Counted from the first letter of the stretch, positions 1-5,631 are shown. The stretch: DNA of 7,301 bases from Burkholderiales bacterium (GCA_947448105.1 CANFNE010000126.1:1-7301), one strand, 5' to 3'. Notes: generated by a model from the sequence alone, not told the origin. Translations and numbers: made by a program.

Positions 1-244
1 CCAGCACCACGCTGTGTTCCTGCAGGTTGTGGCCTTCGCCGCCGATGTAGGAGATCACCTCAAAACCGTTGGTCAAGCGCACTTTGGCAACTTTACGCAG
101 AGCGGAATTGGGCTTCTTGGGAGTGGTGGTGTACACACGGGTGCATACGCCACGACGTTGGGGAGAGTTCTGCATAGCAGGACTCTTGGATTTGATCGTT
201 TCGACCTCGCGCCCCTGACGCACTAGCTGGTTGATGGTTGGCAC
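1..244 (-). CDS. rpsL: 30S ribosomal protein S12, N-terminal 81 residues (cut by window edge)
   Basis: S12 sits at the decoding centre of the 30S subunit and helps control codon-anticodon accuracy. The translation starts MPTINQLVRQGREVE and carries the diagnostic block RGVCTRVYTTTPKKPNSALRK (about residues 31-51), then VRLTNGFEVISYIGGEGHNLQEHSVVL. The gene runs off the left edge, so the C-terminal third (about 125 aa is usual) is missing. The start is GTG at 244, fixed by a perfect AGGAGG (250-255) five bases upstream and by family alignment. Lys43, equivalent to Lys42 of the mature E. coli protein and a classic streptomycin-resistance position, is the wild-type lysine; the second such site lies outside. 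The QGREVETIKSKSPAMQNSP stretch differs from E. coli and is typical of betaproteobacteria. rpsL normally heads the str operon (rpsG, fusA, tuf), which would continue to the left. Confidence 0.98.
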   Translation of the reverse strand, partial: MPTINQLVRQGREVETIKSKSPAMQNSPQRRGVCTRVYTTTPKKPNSALRKVAKVRLTNGFEVISYIGGEGHNLQEHSVVL

Positions 245-249
245 TCAAG

Positions 250-255
250 CCTCCT
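250..255 (-). promoter_or_regulatory. Strong Shine-Dalgarno site of rpsL
   Basis: AGGAGG on the minus strand lies five bases before the GTG at 244. It is the only perfect six-base SD in the window. It supports the GTG start and high translation, as expected for a ribosomal protein. Confidence 0.9.
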
Positions 256-261
256 AAAGAA

Positions 262-279
262 AAACGTCCCTAAACGTTT
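262..279 (-). repeat. Second dyad in the rpsL leader, next to the ribosome-binding site
   Basis: AAACGT and ACGTTT are perfect 6-base arms separated by 6 bases. In the rpsL mRNA the stem would end about six bases before AGGAGG, close enough to affect ribosome loading. The stem is AU-rich and weak, so a role is only a possibility. Confidence 0.35.
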
Positions 280-316
280 GGTAACAAAATTCAATAACTT
301 CGAAAACGTGAATCCC

Positions 317-332
317 TTCGGAAGTTTCCGAA
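317..332 (-). repeat. Perfect dyad at the 5' end of the rpsL leader
   Basis: TTCGGAA and TTCCGAA form perfect 7-base arms around a 2-base centre. As RNA on the minus strand this can fold as a 6-bp stem with an AACU loop. It starts only a few bases after the predicted transcription start near 335. It could be a 5' stabilising hairpin or a repressor site overlapping the start of transcription. Confidence 0.5.
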
Positions 333-341
333 AAGCCTTCT

Positions 342-350
342 AATATACCA
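342..350 (-). promoter_or_regulatory. Extended -10 promoter of rpsL
   Basis: On the minus strand TGG followed by TATATT forms an extended -10 element (TGnTATATT); the hexamer is 347-342. No convincing -35 lies 16-18 bases upstream, which fits an extended -10 promoter. The predicted start is near 335, giving a leader of about 90 nt before rpsL. The site lies in the 151-base gap after the carboxypeptidase gene, so rpsL need not depend on that gene's transcript. It is called from sequence only. Confidence 0.55.
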
Positions 351-395
351 GATCGGCCTTGCGTGCCATGTTATGCAGCGCCAGGCGTTAGGGAA

Positions 396-1562
396 TCAGC
401 GAATCCACAGGCGCAAAGCATCCCAGGCGCGGCCCAAAACACCAGCCTGTCCCACGCCATCGAGCGCTTGCAGGGGCACCTCGGTGAACACATTGCCGGC
501 CACCAGTACACGCAAGGTGGCCACGGTTTGGCCCTTGGCGATGGGCGCGAGCAGCGGCTCGGTGCGGACAATTTCGGTGCTGAGTTTGGCGCTACTGCCC
601 GCAGGCAAGGCAATGACCACGGCGTCAGGCCGACCGACCTTGACGACGCTTGCGTCGCCTTTCCACACCTTGGCAGTCAATACCGCCTGGCCGGCGTCAA
701 ACAATTTGACGGGCTCAAAGGCGGTGTAACCCCAATTGAGCAATTTTTGGGATTCGTTGGCGCGCGCGTTTTCGTTGGCAGTGCCCAAGACGATGGACAA
801 CAGGCGCCGGCTGCCGCCCGTGGCGCCGGCTGCAGCCAGGCCGGGGTAGTCGCGTTTGGCGGTGGCCACCATGCAATAGCCTGCGGCTTCGGTGTAGCCG
901 GTTTTCAGCCCGTCCACCGTGGGGTCGCGCAGCAGCAACAGGTTGCGGTTGTTGTCGTTGGCCGCCGGGGTGCCGGGGTAGCGGTATTTTTTGATCGCGT
1001 AGTAAGCGGTGTACTCAGGAAAGTCGGCCATCAGGCGTGTGGCCAGCGTGCCCAGGTCGCGCGCGGTGGTGCTGTGGCCGGGCTCGGTCAGGCCTTCGGG
1101 GTTTTTGTAGCTGGTGGATTTCATGCCCAGAATCTGGGCTTGGCTGTTCATCATCTGCACAAAATGGGCGACGTCGCCGCCTACGCCTTCGGCCAGCGCC
1201 ATGGTGGCATCGTTGCCCGACTGCACCACCATGCCTTTGATCAGGTCTTCCACCGGCACCTGCATCTTGGGGTCAATAAACATGCGCGAACCCGGCATTT
1301 TCCAGGCCCGCTCGCTCACGCCAAAGGTCTGCGTGAGGCTGATTTTTTTCGACTTCAGGGCGTCAAACACCAGGTACGCGGACATCAGCTTGGTCAGCGA
1401 TGCCGGCTCCATGGCCGAGTCAATGTCCTTGGCCGCCAGGATTTGGTTCGCCGTGACATCGAGCAGCAAGTAAGAGCGTGCTGCAATTTCAGGCGGCTGC
1501 GGGGTTTGGGCAGACGCCGCAATGCAGCACGCAGCCAGAACAAGGGCAATCAAAGAACGCAT
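396..1562 (-). CDS. Penicillin-binding D-alanyl-D-alanine carboxypeptidase, DacA/DacC (PBP5/6) type
   Basis: The enzyme removes the terminal D-Ala from peptidoglycan pentapeptides in the periplasm and so limits cross-linking. All three serine-enzyme motifs are present: Ser55-Leu-Thr-Lys58 (in MEPASLTKLMSAYLV), Ser115-Gly-Asn117 and Lys220-Thr-Gly222 (in DGLKTGYTEAAGYCM). The N-terminus MRSLIALVLAACCIAASA has a signal peptide; AxA cleavage after Ala18 is plausible. Residues from about 285 form the beta-rich PBP5 C-terminal domain, and the end (LGRAWDALRLWIR) is an amphipathic helix of the kind that anchors PBP5/6 to the inner membrane. The length, 388 aa, is normal for the family. The ATG at 1562 has no clear SD, and a -10-like TAAATA lies six bases upstream of it. 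The gene follows the hydrolase after 114 bases that hold a terminator-like hairpin, so it is probably transcribed separately. Which paralogue (dacA, dacC or dacD) cannot be told from sequence alone. Confidence 0.95.
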   Translation of the reverse strand: MRSLIALVLAACCIAASAQTPQPPEIAARSYLLLDVTANQILAAKDIDSAMEPASLTKLMSAYLVFDALKSKKISLTQTFGVSERAWKMPGSRMFIDPKMQVPVEDLIKGMVVQSGNDATMALAEGVGGDVAHFVQMMNSQAQILGMKSTSYKNPEGLTEPGHSTTARDLGTLATRLMADFPEYTAYYAIKKYRYPGTPAANDNNRNLLLLRDPTVDGLKTGYTEAAGYCMVATAKRDYPGLAAAGATGGSRRLLSIVLGTANENARANESQKLLNWGYTAFEPVKLFDAGQAVLTAKVWKGDASVVKVGRPDAVVIALPAGSSAKLSTEIVRTEPLLAPIAKGQTVATLRVLVAGNVFTEVPLQALDGVGQAGVLGRAWDALRLWIR

Positions 1563-1574
1563 ATTTTGTATTTA

Positions 1575-1642
1575 CAGAGCTAAAAAGAGAAAAGAATGGA
1601 AATTGGCATGTCCGAGGCGGCAGTCCGGCGCCACGGACATGC
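1575..1642 (-). terminator. Terminator-like hairpin closing the hemJ-to-hydrolase operon
   Basis: Arms GCATGTCCG (1606-1614) and CGGACATGC (1634-1642) pair perfectly. After one unpaired base on each side, GGCG (1616-1619) pairs with CGCC (1629-1632), leaving a 9-base loop. On the minus strand the stem is followed by a pyrimidine tract with runs of four and five T (down to about 1575). This lies 35 bases after the hydrolase stop and before the carboxypeptidase start. The T tract is interrupted, so termination may be partial or Rho-assisted. Confidence 0.6.
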
Positions 1643-1676
1643 ACCGCGCCGGGGGCATAGGCGGCGCCTCAGGCCC

Positions 1677-2333
1677 TCAGGGTGCGCCCAGATGCCGCAC
1701 CACCAGGCCGCGCAAGAGGGGCAATTGTCCGTGAAAGAAATGTTCGACCCCAGGGATCACCGTCACCGGCAGCGTTTGGGGCCGCGCCCACGCCATCACA
1801 TCGGTCAGCGGCACCGTGTCGTCCTGCTCGCCATGGACGACCAGCGTGCGCGGGTGCAAAACGGCCGGCACGGGCGCCACCGCAAAACGGCTCGCAGCGG
1901 TGCCCACCAGCACCAGATTGGCTATAGGCCGCTCTGTGGCCAGCTGCGCTGCCGCGCAGCTGGTGACAAAAGCACCAAAAGAAAAACCCGCCAGCGCCAG
2001 CGCACCCGGTTCACCAGAATCGCCCAAGGGTGCGCAGTGCGCCACCACCGCCAGCAAGTCCTGCAATTCACCCCGGCCCGCGTCGTAGCCGCCCTGGCTG
2101 GCGCCTACGCCGCGAAAATTGAAGCGCACCGCCTGCCAGCCGCACTGCACAAAGGCGCGCGCCAGCGTTTGCACCACCTTGTTGTCCATGGTGCCGCCAA
2201 ACAAAGGGTGCGGGTGCGCGATCACCGCCACGCCGCGCGGTGCCTGGCCGGGGGGCAGGTCGGGCGCGTCGATCAACAGCTCCAATGTTCCGACCGGGCC
2301 CGGAATCGTGGTTTTAGCGGTGCGCGGGTTCAT
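1677..2333 (-). CDS. Small alpha/beta hydrolase (COG2945-like)
   Basis: This is a cytoplasmic serine hydrolase of the alpha/beta fold; the substrate is unknown. Visible in order: the HPHPLFGGTMDNKV block (residues 40-53), typical of this family and likely near the oxyanion hole; FNFRGVGASQGGYD (71-84); the nucleophile elbow Gly-Phe-Ser118-Phe-Gly; HGEQDDTVP (167-175), with Asp171 the likely acid; and GVEHFFHG (195-202), with His198 the likely catalytic base. All three catalytic positions are present, and 218 aa is the usual length. There is no signal peptide. The ATG at 2333 follows the ferredoxin stop by six bases with only a weak SD, which suggests translational coupling. It is the last gene of the run hemJ, VanZ-like, ferredoxin, hydrolase. 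A short intragenic perfect hairpin (1940-1963) lies around codons 124-131. Confidence 0.9.
   Translation of the reverse strand: MNPRTAKTTIPGPVGTLELLIDAPDLPPGQAPRGVAVIAHPHPLFGGTMDNKVVQTLARAFVQCGWQAVRFNFRGVGASQGGYDAGRGELQDLLAVVAHCAPLGDSGEPGALALAGFSFGAFVTSCAAAQLATERPIANLVLVGTAASRFAVAPVPAVLHPRTLVVHGEQDDTVPLTDVMAWARPQTLPVTVIPGVEHFFHGQLPLLRGLVVRHLGAP
1940..1963. repeat. Perfect 10-bp inverted repeat inside the hydrolase gene
   Basis: CCAGCTGCGC and GCGCAGCTGG are perfect arms around a 4-base TGCC loop. It lies in the coding sequence just after the catalytic serine (residues about 124-131, TSCAAAQL). It is the tightest long-armed hairpin inside a gene in this window. It may be chance in GC-rich, alanine-coding DNA. 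Confidence 0.8.
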
Positions 2334-2339
2334 GCCGCT

Positions 2340-2699
2340 TCAGTGCCCCAGGTGTGGCGGCACCAACAGGCGCTCCACCACCTGGCCACCGATCAGGTGC
2401 GCGTTAACGATTTCATCAATGTCGGACGCGTCCACATAGGTGTACCAAACGCCTTCCGGGTAGACCACGGCCACCGGGCCTGCGGCACAGCGGTCCAGGC
2501 AACCAGCCTTGTTAACGCGCACCTGGCCGGGGCCGGAGATACCCGCTTGGCGCACCAGCAGCTTGCAGCGGTCAAAGCCCGCTTGGGCCTGGTGTTGCGC
2601 GCAGCAGTCCTCGCCGTTTTTGCGTTCGTTAAGGCAGAAAAAAATGTGCCGCTCGAAATAGGGTTTTTCGGCGGCACTTGGGGGCAGGGCATCGGTCAT
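2340..2699 (-). CDS. Thioredoxin-fold [2Fe-2S] ferredoxin (COG3411-like)
   Basis: A small soluble electron carrier of the thioredoxin-like ferredoxin family; its redox partner is unknown. The N-terminal core reads HIFFCLNERKNGEDCC, with Cys22 and Cys32/Cys33, and the C-terminal core reads RVNKAGCLDRCAAGPVAVVYPEG, with Cys67 and Cys71. The pattern Cys-x9/10-Cys ... Cys-x3-Cys-x2-Gly-Pro ... YPEGxWY is the family signature and supplies four cluster ligands; one of the adjacent Cys32/Cys33 and Cys45 are probably not ligands. The length of 119 aa is typical, without a signal peptide or transmembrane segment. The ATG at 2699 is nine bases after the VanZ-like stop, and the stop is six bases before the hydrolase ATG, so it is embedded in the operon that begins with hemJ. 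That context makes an electron-transfer role next to heme synthesis worth testing, but this is inference. Confidence 0.9.
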   Translation of the reverse strand: MTDALPPSAAEKPYFERHIFFCLNERKNGEDCCAQHQAQAGFDRCKLLVRQAGISGPGQVRVNKAGCLDRCAAGPVAVVYPEGVWYTYVDASDIDEIVNAHLIGGQVVERLLVPPHLGH

Positions 2700-2708
2700 G
2701 CGCCAATT

Positions 2709-3806
2709 TTAGTGGCGCGGGCCGCGCCCGGCGACATGCGCCAGGGCCACGCCCATGGCGGCATAAGGCCAGGCCCAACCCAGCCATTGGGCAAAACCGT
2801 GGAAGCGGATAAAGCGGCCCTGCTCCCAGGCCTGCAGGGTTTGGGCAAAGTAGGGGCTGTCTGGCGCCTGGTTGAGCAAACCCACACTCAGGCCCAGGGC
2901 CAACAGCGCCACAGACGCGTTCACCCTGGCAGGAACCGGCGCCAGCGCCAAGGCCAAGGCCAAGGCCAATGCGGCGCCCGCACCGGTAGTGGGATTGAGC
3001 CAGGCCCAGGTGTGGCTGGGACCCCAGCTCAGCGCCGCCGACAAACCGGTCGCGGCAAAACCGACCGCCAGCAGCAGCAACACCAGCGTCACCCGGTGGC
3101 GCACCGACTGCACCACGCAAAAACCCAGCAGACACGGCACCAAAAGGCCAAGTGCCACGCACGCGAGCTCTGAACTCGGCGCCAGTGCAGCGCGCACCGG
3201 CACCGGCACCGCTGCAGTCTGCGGCGCCAGGGCAGCCCAGGCCAGCAGCGTGTCCATAGAGTCGGCCAGTCGGCTCCAGACCTGCCCCATGCCAAAGGGC
3301 ACAGCCGCCGGAAACAGCAAAGCCGCCGGCCACGCCAGCAGCAGCGCCAGCACGCCGCGCGACTGGGGCGCCAGCCAACGCCGCTGCCATGCGTCCCACC
3401 AGGCGAGCCAACCCGCGCGTGCCAGGGCCAGCGCCAGCAACGCGCCCACAGTGGCACCCGCGCTGTTGAGCAGCCAATCCTCGCGCGAGGCCACACGCTG
3501 GGGCAAGTAGCTTTGCAGGCTTTCCATCGACAACGCCAGCGCTGCTGCGCACAGCGTTGCTATCAGAACCGGTGCGCTGCGCTGGGTGCTGCGCAACACC
3601 AGCAACACCAGCAAGGCCCCCAGCGGCATATAGCCCACCAGATTGAGTGCAACATCAAAGCCCGACCAATAGCGCGGCCACGGCGCCCACAAAAAAGACC
3701 ACGGCGCGATGCCCTGGTCACGCCAATTGGTAAAGGGGTAAAGGCTGGCATACACCACCAAGGCGATGTACATCCAGGTCACGGGCCAGGCTGCGGACTT
3801 GCGCAT
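2709..3806 (-). CDS. VanZ-like integral membrane protein with long C-terminal membrane extension
   Basis: The function is unknown. The VanZ family is named after a teicoplanin-resistance protein, but most members have no tested role. The N-terminal part (residues about 10-130) carries the VanZ pattern: a first membrane helix ending ASLYPFTNW, then DVALNLVGYMPLGALL (51-66), MESLQSYLPQRVASREDWLLNSAGATVGALL (94-124) with the conserved Glu, Gln, Arg, Asp and Asn. The rest (about 150-365) holds several further hydrophobic helices and no motif I recognise. At 365 aa it is about twice a single-domain VanZ protein. The ATG at 3806 has a plausible GGGG-type SD in GGCTGGGGTC just upstream. It starts 14 bases after hemJ and ends 9 bases before the ferredoxin start. 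An (Ala-Leu)n stretch at residues 279-289 comes from a hexamer repeat (2947-2970). Confidence 0.85.
   Translation of the reverse strand: MRKSAAWPVTWMYIALVVYASLYPFTNWRDQGIAPWSFLWAPWPRYWSGFDVALNLVGYMPLGALLVLLVLRSTQRSAPVLIATLCAAALALSMESLQSYLPQRVASREDWLLNSAGATVGALLALALARAGWLAWWDAWQRRWLAPQSRGVLALLLAWPAALLFPAAVPFGMGQVWSRLADSMDTLLAWAALAPQTAAVPVPVRAALAPSSELACVALGLLVPCLLGFCVVQSVRHRVTLVLLLLAVGFAATGLSAALSWGPSHTWAWLNPTTGAGAALALALALALAPVPARVNASVALLALGLSVGLLNQAPDSPYFAQTLQAWEQGRFIRFHGFAQWLGWAWPYAAMGVALAHVAGRGPRH
2947..2970. repeat. Four-copy GCCAAG hexamer tandem repeat in the VanZ-like gene
   Basis: GCCAAG occurs three times in a row followed by GCCAAT, encoding alternating Leu-Ala on the minus strand inside a membrane helix. 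Because the unit is six bases, gain or loss of a copy would keep the reading frame and change the helix by two residues. Confidence 0.85.
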
Positions 3807-3820
3807 GACCCCAGCCGCGC

Positions 3821-4249
3821 CTAAAAGGGTTTGAGCACCACCAGCAGCACGGCGGCCACCAGCATCAGCACCGGTGCTTCATTGAACCAGCGGAACCAGA
3901 CGTGGCTGCGGTGCATGGCGTCAACCTCGAATTTACGCAGAATACGGGCGCAGGAATGGTGGTAGCCCACGGCAAGCAGCACGACACCGAGCTTGGCGTG
4001 CATCCAGCCGTTGCCCGGCCCCAAACCCACGCCATACCACAGCCACAAGCACAAGCCCAAGGCCAGCGCAGGCACGGCCAGCAAGTTACTAAAGCGCAGC
4101 AGCTTGCGCGCCATCAACAGGAGGCGCGCGCGCTCGGCCACCGAACCCGGCTCCACCATCGCCAAGTTGACGAAGATGCGCGGCAGGTAAAACAAACCGG
4201 CGAACCAGCTTGCGACAAAAACAATATGGAAAGATTTGACCCAGAGCAT
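3821..4249 (-). CDS. hemJ: Protoporphyrinogen IX oxidase, HemJ type (UPF0093/CopD-like)
   Basis: HemJ is an inner-membrane enzyme that oxidises protoporphyrinogen IX to protoporphyrin IX, the penultimate step of heme synthesis. The N-terminus MLWVKSFHIVFVASWFAGLFYLPRIFV is the family signature, with the conserved His8 in the first membrane helix and Arg24 after it. Further on are WMHAKLGVVLL (82-92, with conserved Lys87) and the end FNEAPVLMLVAAVLLVVLKPF. Four membrane helices are visible. I chose ATG 4249 (142 aa, the usual family size) over the upstream GTG 4273, which would add eight residues (MPCDYTLA) absent from the family pattern; neither start has a convincing SD. It heads the run hemJ, VanZ-like, ferredoxin, hydrolase and is divergent from hemB, another heme gene. 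A terminator-like hairpin on the same strand lies 66 bases upstream, so attenuation is possible. Confidence 0.93.
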   Translation of the reverse strand: MLWVKSFHIVFVASWFAGLFYLPRIFVNLAMVEPGSVAERARLLLMARKLLRFSNLLAVPALALGLCLWLWYGVGLGPGNGWMHAKLGVVLLAVGYHHSCARILRKFEVDAMHRSHVWFRWFNEAPVLMLVAAVLLVVLKPF

Positions 4250-4314
4250 GGCCAAAGTGTAGTCGCAGGGCACCCGTGCGCTGCGAGCGCCAGAGGGCTG
4301 CCGTGGCGCGGGCC

Positions 4315-4343
4315 AAAAAAAACCCCAGCACGTGGGCCGGGGT
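4315..4343 (-). terminator. Rho-independent terminator upstream of hemJ
   Basis: On the minus strand ACCCC and GGGGT flank a 12-base loop (an inner CCCA/TGGG pairing is an alternative), followed at once by eight T. The plus strand has no T tract after the stem, so it acts leftwards only. It ends no annotated gene; it lies before hemJ, so it closes the putative small RNA or attenuates the hemJ operon. Confidence 0.7.
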
Positions 4344-4413
4344 ATTAAGCCTATTTGCTGTCACACATCAAGGCCCCGCTCAGGGAGGAAAAGCGGGGGA
4401 CACCGAAGTGTCC
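4315..4413 (-). ncRNA. Putative small RNA (or hemJ leader) with three hairpins and U8 tail
   Basis: Unrecognised structured RNA of about 99 nt, inferred from sequence. In order on the minus strand: hairpin 1, GGACAC-UUCG-GUGUCC (4413-4398), closed as the very stable C(UUCG)G tetraloop; hairpin 2, CCCCGCU/AGCGGGG arms (4398-4392 and 4380-4374) around the 11-nt loop UUUCCUCCCUG, with an anti-Shine-Dalgarno CCUCCC; a linker of about 30 nt (4373-4344); and a terminal hairpin, ACCCC/GGGGU (4343-4339 and 4327-4323), followed by eight U (4322-4315). The UUCG loop and the U tail exist only on this strand, which fixes the orientation. A promoter ends at the right place for the RNA to start at hairpin 1. 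No credible small protein is encoded. The alternative is a 5' leader attenuator of the hemJ operon, whose start lies 66 bases downstream. Confidence 0.62.
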
Positions 4414-4420
4414 AGACTCA

Positions 4421-4450
4421 AGAATATCAGACTTTCAACGAATGTGACAA
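4421..4450 (-). promoter_or_regulatory. Sigma70-like promoter of the putative small RNA
   Basis: TTGTCA (4450-4445, five of six matches to TTGACA) is followed after 18 bases by TATTCT (4426-4421, four of six). GATATT with a 16-base spacer is an overlapping option. Either places the start at about 4413-4417, at or just before hairpin 1 of the RNA. Confidence 0.55.
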
Positions 4451-4473
4451 AAAAATGTTCTTGCTGTTAAAAA
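4444..4473 (+). promoter_or_regulatory. Candidate hemB promoter
   Basis: GTGACA (4444-4449, five of six) and, after 18 bases, an extended -10 TGTTAAAAA (hexamer TAAAAA, 4468-4473). The start would be near 4480, with a leader of about 105 nt. The -35 overlaps the -35 of the leftward small-RNA promoter base for base. The area is AT-rich and other -10-like hexamers exist, including TAAATT at 4497-4502 and CACAAT at 4574-4579, so this is only the best-looking choice. Confidence 0.35.
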
Positions 4474-4474
4474 T

Positions 4475-4488
4475 CACAAATTTTTGTG
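4475..4488. repeat. AT-rich dyad in the hemB upstream region
   Basis: CACAAA and TTTGTG are perfect 6-base arms around TT. The right end runs into a second small palindrome, GTGTAACAC (4486-4494). It lies at about the predicted hemB transcription start, a usual place for a repressor site. No known operator consensus was recognised. Confidence 0.45.
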
Positions 4489-4506
4489 TAACACGGTAAA
4501 TTTGTG

Positions 4507-4522
4507 GGCGCGTCTCTGCGCC
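4507..4522 (+). repeat. GC hairpin in the hemB leader
   Basis: GGCGC and GCGCC pair around the 6-base loop GTCTCT. As RNA it would lie in the predicted hemB leader. There is no U tract, so it is not an intrinsic terminator. Confidence 0.4.
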
Positions 4523-4534
4523 GACTCGGACGAC

Positions 4535-4547
4535 GTTTCACTGAAAC
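4535..4547. repeat. Perfect 13-base palindrome upstream of hemB
   Basis: GTTTCA-C-TGAAAC, with 6-base perfect arms and a single central base, lies 39 bases before the hemB ATG. The one-base centre makes an RNA hairpin unlikely and a DNA site for a dimeric regulator more natural. The regulator is unknown. Confidence 0.5.
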
Positions 4548-4586
4548 ACGCCCGCAAGCCGCCAAAAGTCAGGCACAATTTTGCGC

Positions 4587-5600
<1,014 letters not shown>

Positions 5601-5612
5601 TCACCCCCGGGT

Positions 5613-5627
5613 CCGGCACCGCGCCGG
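5613..5627 (+). repeat. Hairpin between hemB and corA
   Basis: CCGGC and GCCGG pair around ACCGC. The stem ends four bases before the corA AAGGAG. With no U tract it is not an intrinsic terminator, so hemB-corA read-through is plausible, and the stem might affect corA translation or mRNA ends. Confidence 0.4.
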
Positions 5628-5631
5628 GGCC

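Noticed and set aside
363..1583. Long plus-strand open frame of 406 codons over the carboxypeptidase gene
   Set aside because: It lies antisense to a gene with all three penicillin-binding motifs. Its translation is rich in His, Gln and Gly with no family features, as expected from a GC-rich antisense frame.
1596..3173. Plus-strand open frame of 525 codons over the hydrolase, ferredoxin and VanZ-like genes
   Set aside because: It spans three recognisable genes and their borders on the other strand. Its composition (Arg, His, Gln, Gly) is that of an antisense shadow.
2629..3552. Minus-strand open frame of 307 codons overlapping the VanZ-like gene in another frame
   Set aside because: Very rich in Gly, Ala and Arg, without motifs. 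The VanZ motifs are in the other frame.
4250..4273. GTG 4273 as start of hemJ
   Set aside because: It adds eight residues (MPCDYTLA) not expected in HemJ; ATG 4249 begins the family pattern MLWVKSFHI and gives the normal length.
4323..4413. Small RNA on the plus strand from the same hairpins
   Set aside because: On the plus strand the tetraloop is CGAA rather than UUCG, and no U tract follows the last stem, so the minus strand is preferred.
4276..4470. Plus-strand 64-codon frame in the hemJ-hemB gap
   Set aside because: It starts at GTG with no SD and runs through the hairpins of the putative small RNA; the translation shows no protein features.
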